Below the pieces are notes generated by a model. It worked only from the letters and a program-made list of their open reading frames with translations. It did not search any database and was not told the DNA's origin. This document shows positions 21,205 to 33,208 of a DNA stretch of 64,000 nucleotides, piece by piece (the first letter of the stretch is position 1; each line of letters opens with the position of its first letter). Origin of the DNA: Phoenix dactylifera (lineage: Eukaryota; Streptophyta; Magnoliopsida; Arecales; Arecaceae); the NCBI RefSeq assembly GCF_009389715.1, contig NC_052395.1:1922001-1986000 (forward strand), read 5' to 3'. The position numbers were made by a program, and so were the translations under genes.

Positions 21205-23430
21205 TGATGACCCAAAGATTGATTTAAAGATTGATTTTGATGATCACAAAACCTTGAAGTATAAATACTAATGTTTGTGTTGCAAGAAGAAAGATAATTG
21301 ATTTTGCAAGGAAAAACACAAGAAGGCCTCAAAAGCTCTCAAGAAGAGTTGGAAGAAAGCCACACTTCATTGGCCCAAGTTTCAAGTTTAAAGTATTCAA
21401 GTTGGAGGAGCAAACTCTAAAGAAGAAATTCAAAAGAATAGTGCTCGAGTCGACTCCTGTACATTACGAGTCGACTCCGACTGAGGACAGACAGCCGGAC
21501 AGAAAGAATCATCTCAGAACCTGTCAGCGAGTCGACTCCTGAAGAATTCGAGTCGACTCCGATGCTTGCCGAGTCGACTCCAGCGTTGTACGAGTCGACT
21601 CCGATGGTTGGCAGGTCGACTCCTAAGGAAGCAAGAGTCGACTCCCAGAGAAATACAAGGCAAAAAATCAGAGAGCCAATTTCGGACACTGAGAGCCGAG
21701 TCGACTCCCGCAAAGTCCGAGTCGACTCCGAGGCAGCGCAACCCCAAAGACAAAAGACGGTATTTTCGTCTCTGAGAGGCGAGTCGACTCCAAGACAGTT
21801 CGAGTCGACTCCAAGGCAGCGCAACTCCAAAAGACAGAAGACTGTTTTTCGGATACTGAGAGCCGAGTCGACTCCGAGACAGTTCGAGTCGACTCCGAGA
21901 CGGCACAAGTCAACAGACAGAAGATCGGAATTTCGGGCTCTGATTGGCGAGTCGACTTCCAGAATATCCGAGTCGACTCGAGTGAGCAAACTTGAAAGAG
22001 AGATCTCTGGATTCCTTGGAACGAGTCGTCTCCAAAAATGCCAGGTCAGCTCCAGACATTGGCGAGTCGACTCCAGGTTCAGTCGAGTCGACTCCAAGGC
22101 AAGACTACACTTTAATTCAAATCCAGAACAGTTGCCGAACCGTCTCCAGAAAAGCATGAGTCGACTCCTGCAACAGGCGAGTCGACTCCAGATCGCGCGA
22201 GTCGACTCCGATCCCAACGAAAATATTGTCAGGAGGTACAGACTGTGTCCAACGGCTCTATTTTTGTCTCTAACGGCTAGATTTTTGTTTCCACGCCATC
22301 TAAAGCTATAAAATCAAGAGGAGAGCTAGGAGAGAAGATATGGAAGTGGGAGAGAACATTTAGGGAAGAGATTTAGAAGAGATTACAAGGAAAATCTTCC
22401 AAAAGCACAAAAGGGCCATTCAAAGCAAAATAGAGAGAAGAAGAGCATCCAAGTGAATCCCAAAGCTTCCTCTTCAACTGTGTGCTGCCTCGGTGATCCT
22501 CTACTTCGTGCAAAATCAGAAGAGGGTCAAGTGAAGAAGAAGCCGAGTTCCCCCATCTACAAATTAGTTTGAGGGCTTCTTCTCTTTACTTTACTTATTT
22601 ATATTTGCTATATTTGCTTATGTGAGAAGCTTGTATTTGATTTAAACTCTTGTTCTAAGATCTTGTAACTTGATTCAATCAAGGGATTGAATCAAGGGGT
22701 TAAGGTTTGTTGGTGAGCCAAAGGAAAAACCAACGTTGTAAGGTTGTGGTTGGTGAGCCTTTGGAAAACCAACTGGGTTGATTGTGAACCCGGAAAACAA
22801 TTGTTGTAAGGTTGTGGTTGGTGAGCCTTTGGAAAAACCAACTGGGTTGGATTGTGAGCCCGTGAAAACAATCGGTTGGTTCTAGTCGGTGAGCCTGTAA
22901 AAACCGACCGAGTTCGTTGTGATCTCGCAAAACAACAAGTTGGGTTGTGAGCTTGTAAAACAACCGGCTGTAATCTGAGAAATTATAGTGAAATTTCCAA
23001 GAGGTCTTGGGGAGTGGATATAGGTGCTGGGATGCACCGAACCACTATACTTTTGTTGTGTCTGTGATGCTCTTTATTATCTAACTTCCTCACTCACTTA
23101 CTTACTTAGATACATTGCTTGCTTAACTCTTCTCCGTGCATCCTTTAGTTGCAAGCATATTCAATTCACTTAATCAAGTCTCATTCAATATAACAGCATT
23201 AAGATTCATTGTATTAAATTGCATACTTGGGCAAACTTAGACTAATCTTTTATTGAGTCTACTGCTTAATAGTTGATTAGATTAGAATCATACTCTTGCT
23301 AAGATTAAATTCCACTATGCATCCATACAACTTAGCTTAATTAACTCTAAAAGATTAGAAGTAGTAGAAAAGTTCTTAAGAGACCTAATTCACCCCCCCC
23401 CTCCCTCTTGGGTTGTCACCTTGGGCAACA
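21205..23430 (+). repeat. SIRE-like 5' LTR
   Basis: 2226 bp. The upstream third has the GAGTCGACTC array (21446-22209). A TATA-like GCTATAAAAT lies at about 22305-22314. Downstream, at 22700-22970, are four or so imperfect repeats built on GGTTGGTGAGCC...AAACCAACTGGGTTG. A C-rich run and GGGCAACA close the LTR, followed by the primer-binding site. Confidence 0.88.
21446..22209. repeat. Array of GAGTCGACTC palindromes in the 5' LTR
   Basis: By eye about 21 copies of GTCGACT occur in about 765 bp, some 19 of them in the full 10-bp palindrome GAGTCGACTC, usually followed by C. Spacing is irregular, often 20-30 bp within pairs and larger between pairs. Spacer sequences differ. Because the motif is a palindrome, it gives open frames with RVDS/ESTP/SRL words on both strands; these are not genes. 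Confidence 0.92.
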
Positions 23431-23493
23431 AGTGGTATCAAAGCAGGTGCTCTTTTATTAATTATAGTCTTAACCGTCTAGAGCTAAAGATTA

Positions 23494-24785
23494 TGACAAC
23501 CCCACATAACATATTATTTGCCGAGGGACTTTCCATAAACAGACCTCCACTGTTTGATGGAACTTATTATATTCAATGGAAAGCTAGAATGAAAATTTTT
23601 GTTCAATCACAAAACTATAAAATATGGAATATCATTATAGACGGACCTCACACACTCTCTCAAAATGTCAATGAAAAAGACTTAGCATAATTGAATGCTA
23701 ACGCTATAAACTTTCTATATTGTGCTATCCATGAATCTATATTTCATAAGATTTCTGCATGCTTATCTGCTAAAGAAATCTGGGATACTTTAACAATTAT
23801 TTATGATAAATCTCAGATTAGCTCACATGTGCTTCAATTGCGTACTAACAATGAGATTGCAGAATCCTCCACATTAGCCGAGTCGACTCCAATAAGGCCC
23901 GAGTCGACTCTGAGGCAAATCAGTTCAAAAAACAAAGAGTTCGGTGATGAAAACAAGGATCCATTCCCAAACACCGAAAGATTCAAAAGCTTCCTAAAGA
24001 CAAAGAAGAAGAGGAAGCAAGAAGAAAGAAAGAAAGAGATAAAAAGGAAGAAAGTTTTGACCAAGGAAGAGTCAAGCAAGAAAATGAAAGCTAGGAGCAA
24101 CAATGATGATATTAGCTCCAAAGAACTACAAGAGGTAACTAACTTTTGCTTTATGGCACAAGAAGATAAGGTAAAATCTGAATCCACTTTTACATCAACT
24201 GATTTTCAAGAAGAATTTTCTTATGATGAACTTTTAAATGCTTTTCATGATTTGTATGGTGAATGTAGAAAATTAGCTATGAAAAATAAAAATCTTAAAA
24301 AGCTAAATTTGGAAATTTCAAAAGAAAGAAATTCTATTGCTGAAATACATGACAAACTAAATTCTGAAAATAAAATTTTAAGGTTAAATTCAGAACAATT
24401 GATTCAGAAAAATCAGAATTTAATTAAAGAAAATCAAAATTTAAGTGAAGAAATTAACCAATTGAAGTCTTTTATTAACAAATTTACTGTAAGTTCAGAA
24501 AGATTAAAAATGATGTTTGAAAGCCAACATGTTGATTTTGATAAATCAAAATTTGGCTTAACTCCTTCACTTAGCAATGAATCCCTAAAGAAAAAGGTTT
24601 TAAATTCGTCAAGCAAATCATCAAAAAGGATAACGTATTTCAAACATCAAAAGAATGGACATAACAACCTTACCTATAGTTTTAGTACAATTAAATCAAA
24701 TGGTAAAGTTATTACTATTAAACAGATTTGGGTTCCAAAAGGAACCATATGTCCTAACTCTCAAGAACCCAAAATGAAAATATGA
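23494..24785 (+). other. SIRE-like gag region (fossil)
   Basis: The gag region begins with MTTPHNILFAEGL and LFDGTYYIQWKARM, the usual Copia gag opening, continues with a UBN2-type part (AKEIWDTLTIIYDKSQ), and then has a long charged coiled-coil with many Glu, Lys and Asn residues to about 24785. It is broken. Two GAGTCGACTC-type copies also lie in it, near 23878 and 23899. Confidence 0.8.
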
Positions 24786-26277
24786 GGATGTAGATGTAGG
24801 TGTGCCAAGATACCCATGAAACAAATAGAACTTTCATACAAATGGGTGTTCTAGACACACGTTAAAGAGTGAAACTTAAAATATAATCAAGAAAAATAAT
24901 TAAAATAGAAGAAATAAATTCAAAGTCCTTCATCTTTCTATACTTTTCTATATTGAGGGATACTTTGTTAATGATTAATCAATTTTCTTAAATTATCTTT
25001 TTGAGTCCTCTATATGCTTGATTGAGAGTTCGTATCCAAGGCATTATCTTCTATTGATCATAGAAATAAGAATATGTACTTAATATGCTCTTAAAAAAAT
25101 TATGCATTATAACTACTAATATTAAAGAATTATTTTTGGGGGGTATATAAAATTAACTTATGCTAGTATGGACTTAATTTCAAAAGACCTTGCCGTTGGG
25201 TTACTTAGATTATCTTCTGAAAGGTCAAAGTTTGCTATGCATGTTAACTAAGGAAATAAACAAAAATCAATTTCTAAATCTAAAGATGTTGTTTCCAACA
25301 CTAAGTTTTCAAAAGCTTACATTAGCCTTGTTCTTGGCACTTAAATTGAAATATTTTCTGCATTGGCACAAACTCACAAAAAGCGATCAAATGACAAAGG
25401 TTTGCAAACTATGAAAGTAAAAGAAGTATCATGGCATAGTTTTGAAAACCAATTTTGTATTAAGTTGTGCACAATTGTTTCTGCACCAAGAACACCATAA
25501 GTAAAATAGGATTAATAGAATCCTTGAAGAAATGAAAAAGGCAATATTGTATGATAGTCATTTACTTAAATGATTTTTTTGTTAAAAGCTATCATCATTA
25601 TTTGTCATATATATGGTTTCTATTAAATCTATTTTTGATGAAAACTCCATTTGATCTTCTGAAAAATAGAAAATGATCTATTGCATATCTTTCATATTTT
25701 TCAGTAGTAAATGTTATGCTTGATATGGTCGTTTGAAAATAATGCCAAATCTGATACAGATATTTCTATTTTTTGGATATCATTCATCAAGCAATGCATA
25801 TGGAACATTTAATCAAAAGATTATAGTTGTAGAAATATCAATTCATTTTATTCTTTATGAGACTAATGATTTTTTATCAAGATACTAAAATCAAATTATA
25901 TATGTATATGGTTAATCTTTTACATATAACAATCTGAAAACATGTTAATAATTAGAACCAAATTGAGTTTTTCAGAAATGCACTTAATGAAAAAAAATTG
26001 ATGACTACTAAAAGACTAAATCAAGAAAAGATGAAATAGATCTTGATGAAATTCTTACATGATTAGAAGTAAAGATCACCATTATCATTTGCTTGCTTTA
26101 TGAGCTTTATATTCTATCAAATGAATGTGTAGAATGCACTCCTATGTGCTTATTTTATTAAAGAAGATATATGTTAAATAACCACCATATTTGAAAACAC
26201 TCATTATAAATATGATAAAGCAATATATGATTTGGAACAAGCATCAAAAGCATGATATAAAAGCTTGAGTAACCTTT

Positions 26278-26520
26278 TTGATAGAAAGTAATAGTGATAA
26301 ATCTATGCATCAAAAAGAAGAATTTGTGATATCTTATTTGCTCAAAGTATACATTGATGACATCATTTTTGGTTCTACTAATGAAGATTTATATGAAGAC
26401 TTTACTAAGCTCATGCAAGGTGAGTTTGAAATATGTATGATGAATGAATTAACATTTTCTCTCGAACTCCAAATTAAGACAAACAAGAAAGGGGATCTTC
26501 ATTGACCAAAGTTAGTCCAC
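26278..26520 (+). other. Copia reverse-transcriptase trace (fossil)
   Basis: YIDDIIFGSTNEDLYEDFTK and the following EFEICMMNELTF are the conserved Copia YVDD block. It is one of the few recognisable pol pieces in an otherwise decayed, AT-rich interior (24786-30740). Confidence 0.8.
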
Positions 26521-27849
26521 AAGAAAACTCTTATAGAAGATTGGCATGAAGAAAGTATGTCTATGACCCCATCTTGTAGAATTTGAAAAGGATGAGCAAA
26601 GTAGATCTATTGTTTTAAAGCTGTATTGAAGCATGATAGAATAAGTATTTTATCATACAACTAGTAGACCAGATTGTATCCTCATTATGTGCCCTTGTAA
26701 TGAGTCATATTTTATTGATAACAAATAAATCATAATCTGAATTTTGATAGAAACAACTGTTTAAGATAAGTTGATTAAAACTTAGCTAGCGTGTCTTATT
26801 GATAATTATCTTAAGCAAATAAAATCTAAACTAAATTGATTTTGAAAATAAGAAATTGATTTGACCTTGATAAATCTTCCTATTGCCTCACATGCTTGTC
26901 CTTGAACCATCTTGGTTAATGAAACTATCTCTTTAGTTCAATTGATATGTGCTTGCTTATATTTAGACAATCTCTTGAGTAAAGTGACTCAATATTCAAC
27001 TATTGTCAATATTCAACTATTGAGTCATCTAGTTAAAAATATGTTGGATGAATGTTTTGTATCTTGAAGAAACTAATGACTTTCCTTCTAGAAAGAAAAG
27101 AATTTTGTTAATAATGCAGGATCCTTGAAAAAGAAAATGAGAGATTTCAACTTAAAGGATATCTCCATGTAAGATACGATAAACATTCGCATGCAAACAA
27201 GAGAGAGGACCTTCTTCAGCCAAAAGTTCATACATAAGAAATCTAGTAGGTTTTTGACTTGAAGAATGCAGAATGAATCGGTAATTTTAGATACCTCTCT
27301 CAAATTAGTTGAGCAAAGTCAATAACTTAAATCTTATTGTGGCATGGTTAAAATCTTTAATTATTAATTTCTTGATATCATGTCTATATATGTATTTATT
27401 GACTTATGCTTTCAGAAATTGATTCATGGTTTGCTCAAATTAAAATGCTCCTTTGCCTATATCATAACCATGAAATACATAAGTATATGCTTAAAATGCT
27501 GATTTAAATTAACTTGTGAGAAGCTATGAATTCTTGAGTAAAATGAAAATGTTGTTTGCATGATATACCTCTATATAATACATGAGATTATTTCTTTATT
27601 CTGCTCCTTCATGTAAATTACTTGAGCATAACAAAAAGAGAGAGAGATAAAGAAAAGAAAATGGATATTATTCAAGAGAAGTAAAATCTAAGTAAAGGCA
27701 AATACTTCAATCTTAAGGAAAAGCAAAACAAGCATAATACATTCGGCACATTTGTGAGACTTGTGAAAGGGATAAAATCCGTAATTAATTACACTTAAAC
27801 AGGGAGAGTTTGAAGTGAACGTTTTAACCTTTCTATATTGCTCATCATA

Positions 27850-27992
27850 GGGATGGTGCTAATGGGGAGGCTAGTGGTAGTACCCGGCACTATTTGACCC
27901 AACTATTCGGTGTAGGGTATATTAGGGACGGCACAAGAGGGAGGCTAGTGGTAGTACCTCGTGCCCCTTCCAACTCCACCGAATAGGGAGCA
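27850..27992. repeat. Paired repeats with dyad symmetry in the SIRE-like interior
   Basis: GGAGGCTAGTGGTAGTACC occurs twice (about 27868 and 27940). Each copy is flanked by words able to pair: GGCACAAG with CGTGCC around the second, and CTATTCGGTG with CACCGAATAG between and after them. GC content is well above the surroundings. Confidence 0.7.
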
Positions 27993-30740
27993 AATAGAGT
28001 ATAGAGCATAAGAAGGTAAAAATGAAAGACAAAGTAAATGAAAGTATATAAGAAGAATCAAGTCAAAGTTTTTAATCACTTGAAAACACACTTTAAGGAT
28101 GAAATCAGTGCAAGATTATATTTAAATAGGGGGAGTTTATTTGAAATGAATTGATTTTGATCATTGACATGCTTGCTCTTAATATTTTAATGCATGACTT
28201 AACACATAATATATTTAGCATGTGGCATGATGTCATGAATTATGGGTTCTCAATATTTTGTAATGCTCCATGCTTGGACAATTTGATTGAATGTTTGAAA
28301 TACTTTATAAAATTTTTGGTTGGTATTATTGAAAAGAAATTTCAGATTTGTCGTTCAATCATCGTTAAAATCTGAAAGTTGAATAAATTTGTAAAAAGGA
28401 GAAGAAAGGATATCTCTATTTAGGCAAAATGAATTGATTTTGTTTTATCCTTCAACTTGCTTAACTTTGATATATAATGTTCTAATTTATACCAAAACTC
28501 AACATAAATACAAATATTCTGAATATGCTCTTATATGTTTGAAATATGTGTTTTTCAATCGTAATGATTTAAGATGAGCTACAATGTGGAAGATACATAT
28601 CTCAAATTACAACTTTGAAAGCCTCCTTGAGAATCTTTATGAAGTTCAGAATCTGATTTTGTATAAAAGCCATAACTCAATATGATTTTTAAATGAAAAT
28701 TTTAACATAAGAAAAACAGAATTAATTTTGACGCCTTGGTTGATTGTCTCGATACGCATCCGAAACATATCTTTTCTTATCGTTAAAGTGTACTAATATC
28801 GGTCTAAATGATGTGTCTTTCAATGATCTTGATTGCAAACAAATATTTTTAAATATATAATTTTATTTTGATATTAAAAAGATTTATTGTGCTTCATGTA
28901 TACATTGCTGAAAAACTATGATTAAGAAATTGAGTTCTATAAATATAAATACTTCAATGATCATCTATATGTTTTTTTTTTCTCTCCTACATTATTAAAG
29001 ACTTCCATCAAAATAAATATATATATTATTAAAAGAGTGAATGATCTTAAGTCTAGAAACATTTCAGCTCACTCAAATAATTTTTTTTTAAAAAAATGTA
29101 AATGCTTTTGAAAGAAATTGAGCTTCAAATGAATCATTTTCTGATTAATATTTCAGTACATTTTCTCAAAGATTAAGAGGAAGCATAACTTGTTCTTGAA
29201 AGATTAAAAAGAGTGATTACTATAAACTTTGAATAATTCTAGATCACTCTACATTCTTGATATCATAAAGTTTCAGTTTTATTCACATTTATCATTAAAA
29301 TCTGAAACTCAACAAAAGAAAAGAATGATTAAAGAAGAATGCATCTTTTGAGGGGGAGCTTTAGATATTCAGTATCTTATCCTAAAGTTACTTTAATTTG
29401 ATGCATACCTTGAATTTTATGGATTGATTTTGATGAACCTCCTTGTATGGACTTTCTAGCCTTAGTTACATAATAAGCCTATACCTTGAGATGAGTTCTA
29501 TAAAAGTTGTCTTATCTCAAACCTTGAGTCTTATGAAAATAAGCTGAAACTTATAGAAAATATATTTTTTTTGAGATTGACAATTTTATTGAACATTATC
29601 TTCAAATTCTAAACTCTTAAATGGAATGATCAATTGAGGGAGAGAAAGAAAATTTCAGAAGGAGAGATCTTATGGAACTTAATCGCATAAATCTATAACT
29701 AAAGGAGAGAGAAAGAATACTAAATGAAAAGTGATCCTAATACTCTCCAATATGTATCATCTGAAATTTAAATCTAAAAATCTTTATGATACATCTTGAG
29801 GCTTGTTATTTGGTTAATATATCTTATGCATAAATCATGAACCAAATTGCAATTCAAACAGTTGATCTTAAGAGCCTCTAACTTAATAAAAAATGGGAAG
29901 AATAATGTGTTGAATTTTCTTGAGTATCTCTCAGAAAATCTATTTTGGAAATACAGTAATGAGTTCTAATTGGCTTGTTCTTTAGAACTTCAATTTTGTG
30001 CCAATTCATTATTATATGTACCAAAATGTGCTTCTTCTTAAAGGAATAAAGTCTTTAAAAGAGCTTTAAAAGAACCTTCAAAGTTTTGAATTTTATGTAT
30101 GCTCTAAGATATATCATAAATTGTATGAATTCATGTTTTGGTATTTATGTCACAATATTTTTACACCATAAAAGAACTTTGCAATCATACCTAATATATT
30201 ACTCTTATACTCTGAAAACTAGTTAAATTGCTCTCATGTTGTTAAAATACTTAATATATTGGACAAAAGATCTTAAATGAACAAGCTTTCATACTTATTA
30301 TTGAAGAGAGGTTAGATTTTCATTCGTGCTTTCCTTGAATATTATTTGTGGTACTTCTTGAATTAACTTAAGAAAGATTCCACCTACACTTGAGTTGAAA
30401 ACTATCCTTGGAATCATATTCGATGCTCATTAATCTTTTTCTAACATTATTGCCTTGAGTTATATGATTCATATTCTTGCAATAATTTGACATGCATTAA
30501 CTTAGTGTTTCACTATCTTTTTGATGTTGTCAAAAAGGGGGAGAAATATCTAAGTATATGCTCATAATGCTTTATGTGTTGATTATGTTAAGTTGATTAA
30601 ATCTAAAGCATTATCATGAAGTATATTTTAAAGATATATATTTTCTACTTCAAACAACTTAGCTATGCATTACTTCTAGAACACAATATATTTTATATTG
30701 CATATACTCCAAGTTTTGTCATCATCAAAAAGGGGGAGAC

Positions 30741-32968
30741 TGATGACCCAAAGATTGATTTAAATATTGATTTTGATGATCACAAAATCTTAAAGTATAA
30801 ATACTAATGTTTGTGTTGCAAGAAGAAAGATAATTGATTTGCAAAGAAAAACACAAGAAGGCCTCAAAAGCTCTCAAGAAGAGTTGGAAGAAAGCTACAC
30901 TTCATTGGCCCAAGTTTCAAGTTTAAAGTATTCAAGTTGGAGGAGCAAACTCTAAAGAAAAATTCAAAAGAATAGTGCTCGAGTCGACTCCTGTACATTA
31001 CGAGTCGACTCCGACTGAGGACAGACAGCCGGACAGAAAGAATCATCTCAGAACCTGTCAGCGAGTCGACTCCTGAAGAATTCGAGTCGACTCCGATGCT
31101 TGCCGAGTCGACTCCAGCGTTGTACGAGTCGACTCCGATGGTTGGCAGGTCGACTCCTAAGGAAGCAAAAGTCGACTCCCAGAGAAATACAAGGCAAAAA
31201 ATCAGAGAGCCAATTTCGGACACTGAGAGCCGAGTCGACTCCCGCAAAGTCCGAGTCGACTCCGAGGCAGCGCAACCCCAAAGACAGAAGACGGTATTTT
31301 CGTCTCTGAGAGGCGAGTCGACTCCAAGACAGTTCGAGTCGACTCCAAGGCAGCGCAACCCCAAAAGACAGAAGACTGTTTTTCGGATACTGAGAGCCGA
31401 GTCGACTCCGAGACAGTTCGAGTCGACTCCGAGACGGCACAAGTCAACAGACAGAAGATCGGGATTTCGGGCTCTGATTGGTGAGTCGACTCCCAGAATA
31501 TCTGAGTCGACTCGAGTGAGCAAACTTGAAAGAGAGATCCCTGGATTCCTTGGAACGAGTCGTCTCCAAAAATGCCAGGTCAGCTCCAGACATTGGCGAG
31601 TCGACTCCAGGTTCAGTCGAGTCGACTCCAAGGCAAGACTGCACTTTAATTCAAATCTAGAACAGTTGCCGAGCCATCTCCAGAAAAGCATGAGTCGACT
31701 TCTGCAACAGGCGAGTCGACTCCAGATCGCGCGAGTCGACTCCGATCCCAACGGAAATATTGTCAGGAGGTACAGACTGTGTCCAACGGCTCCATTTTTG
31801 TCTCTAATGGCTAGATTTTTGTTTCCACGCCATCTAAAGCTATAAAATCAAGAGGAGAGCTAGGGGAGAAGGTATGGAAGTGGGAGAGAACATTTAGGGA
31901 AGAGATTTAGAAGAGATTACAAGGAAAATCTCCCAAAAGCACAAAAGGGCCATTCAAAGCAAAATAGAGAGAAGAAGAGCATCCAAGTGAATCCCAAAGC
32001 TTCCTCTTCAACTGTGTGCTGCCTCGGTGATCCTCTACTTCGTGCGAAATCAGAAGAGGGTTAAGTGAAGAAGAAGCCGAGTTCCCCCATCTACAAATTA
32101 GTTTGAGGGCTTCTTCTCTTTACTTTACTTATTTATATTTGCTATATTTGCTTATGTGAGAAGCTTGTATTTGATTTAAACTCTTATTCTAAGATCTTGT
32201 AACTTGATTCAATCAAGGGATTGAATCAAGGGGTTAAGGTTTGTTGGTGAGCGAAAGGGAAAACCAACGTTGTAAGGTTGTGGTTGGTGAGCCTTTGGGA
32301 AAACCAACTGGGTTGATTATGAACCCGGAAAACAATCGTTGTAAGGTTGTGGTTGGTGAGCCTTTGAGAAATCCAACTGGGTTGGATTGTGAGCCCGTGA
32401 AAACAATCGGTTGGTTCTAGTCGGTGAGCCTGTGAAAACCGACCGAGTTCGTTGTGATCTCGCAAAACAACAAGTTGGGTTGTGAGCTTGTAAAACAACC
32501 GGCTGTAATCTGAGGGATTATAGTGAAATTCCCAAGAGGTCTTGGGGAGTGGATATAGGTGCTGGGATGCACCGAACCACTATACTTTTGTTGTGTCTGT
32601 GATGCTCTTTGTTATCTAACTTCCTCACTCACTTACTTACTTAGATACATTGCTTGCTTAACTCTTCTCCGTGCATCCTTTAGTTGCAAGCATATTCAAT
32701 TCACTTAATCAAGTCTCATTCGATATAACAGCATTAAGATTCATTGTATTAAATTGCATACTTGGGCAAACTTAGACTAATCTTTTATTGAGTCCACTGC
32801 TTAATAGTTGATTAGATTAGAATCATACTCTTGCTAAGATTAAATTCCACTATGCATCCATACAACTTAGCTTAATTAACTCTAAAAGATTAGAAGTAGT
32901 AGAAAAGTTCTTAAGAGACCCAATTCACCCCCCCCCCCCCCCCTCTTGGGTTGTCATCTTGGGCAACA
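30741..32968 (+). repeat. SIRE-like 3' LTR
   Basis: 2228 bp, a near-identical partner of 21205-23430, including the GAGTCGACTC array (30979-31743), TATA-like GCTATAAAAT near 31840 and the GGTTGGTGAGCC repeats. The C run near its end (about 32929-32943) is longer than in the 5' copy. It is preceded by the polypurine tract and followed by TGAAC. Confidence 0.9.
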
Positions 32969-32973
32969 TGAAC

Positions 32974-33203
32974 CAATTTTTCATAGGATTTTTCAAAGCA
33001 AAATTCAACCTCATATGACAATCCAAAAGGATGCATCATAGCATCAGCATCATATTCAGTGAATTTTAGAATTACATAACTATTAACTAAGAACATGCAT
33101 AATGAACCACAATTTGCTCCATCCATTCAACCACAGCTAAAGGATCACCCGCACGGCAGAAACAATTAAGAACATCAGTTAAGATAGATTACCACTATCC
33201 TGC
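32974..33203. other. hAT internal DNA between two insertions
   Basis: About 230 bp of hAT interior left between the SIRE-like element and the outer Athila element. A minus-strand open stretch here has no recognised family. Confidence 0.5.
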
Positions 33204-33208
33204 ATAAC

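Larger units (their letters stand above)
21205..32968 (+). mobile_element. Copia LTR retrotransposon, SIRE/Maximus-like
   Basis: Complete in outline. The 5' LTR is 21205-23430 and the 3' LTR 30741-32968, both TGATGACCC...GGGCAACA, with a perfect 5-bp target duplication TGAAC (21200-21204 and 32969-32973). A primer-binding site TGGTATCAAAGCAGG begins at 23433 and a polypurine tract (AAAAAGGGGGAGAC) ends at 30740. Long LTRs (about 2.2 kb), a large coiled-coil gag and reverse transcriptase traces suggest the SIRE lineage. The LTRs look about 97-98% alike by eye, so insertion is fairly recent. The pol interior is broken in very many places, so this copy cannot be autonomous. Confidence 0.88.

Noticed and set aside
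21446-22209. Short repeat with variable spacers looking like a CRISPR array
   Set aside because: The repeat is only 10 bp, spacing is irregular, and it lies in both LTRs of a plant retrotransposon.
21417-22311. Long open frames on both strands (249-266 codons) with ESTP/GVDS/SRL repeats; again at 30864-31845
   Set aside because: They arise from the GAGTCGACTC palindrome in LTR DNA and occur in several frames at once. No domain or start context.
32911-33126. 71-codon minus-strand frame with DADAMMHPFGLSYEVEF
   Set aside because: It crosses the edge of the SIRE-like LTR and its target duplication; the hAT part alone is too short and matches no known family.
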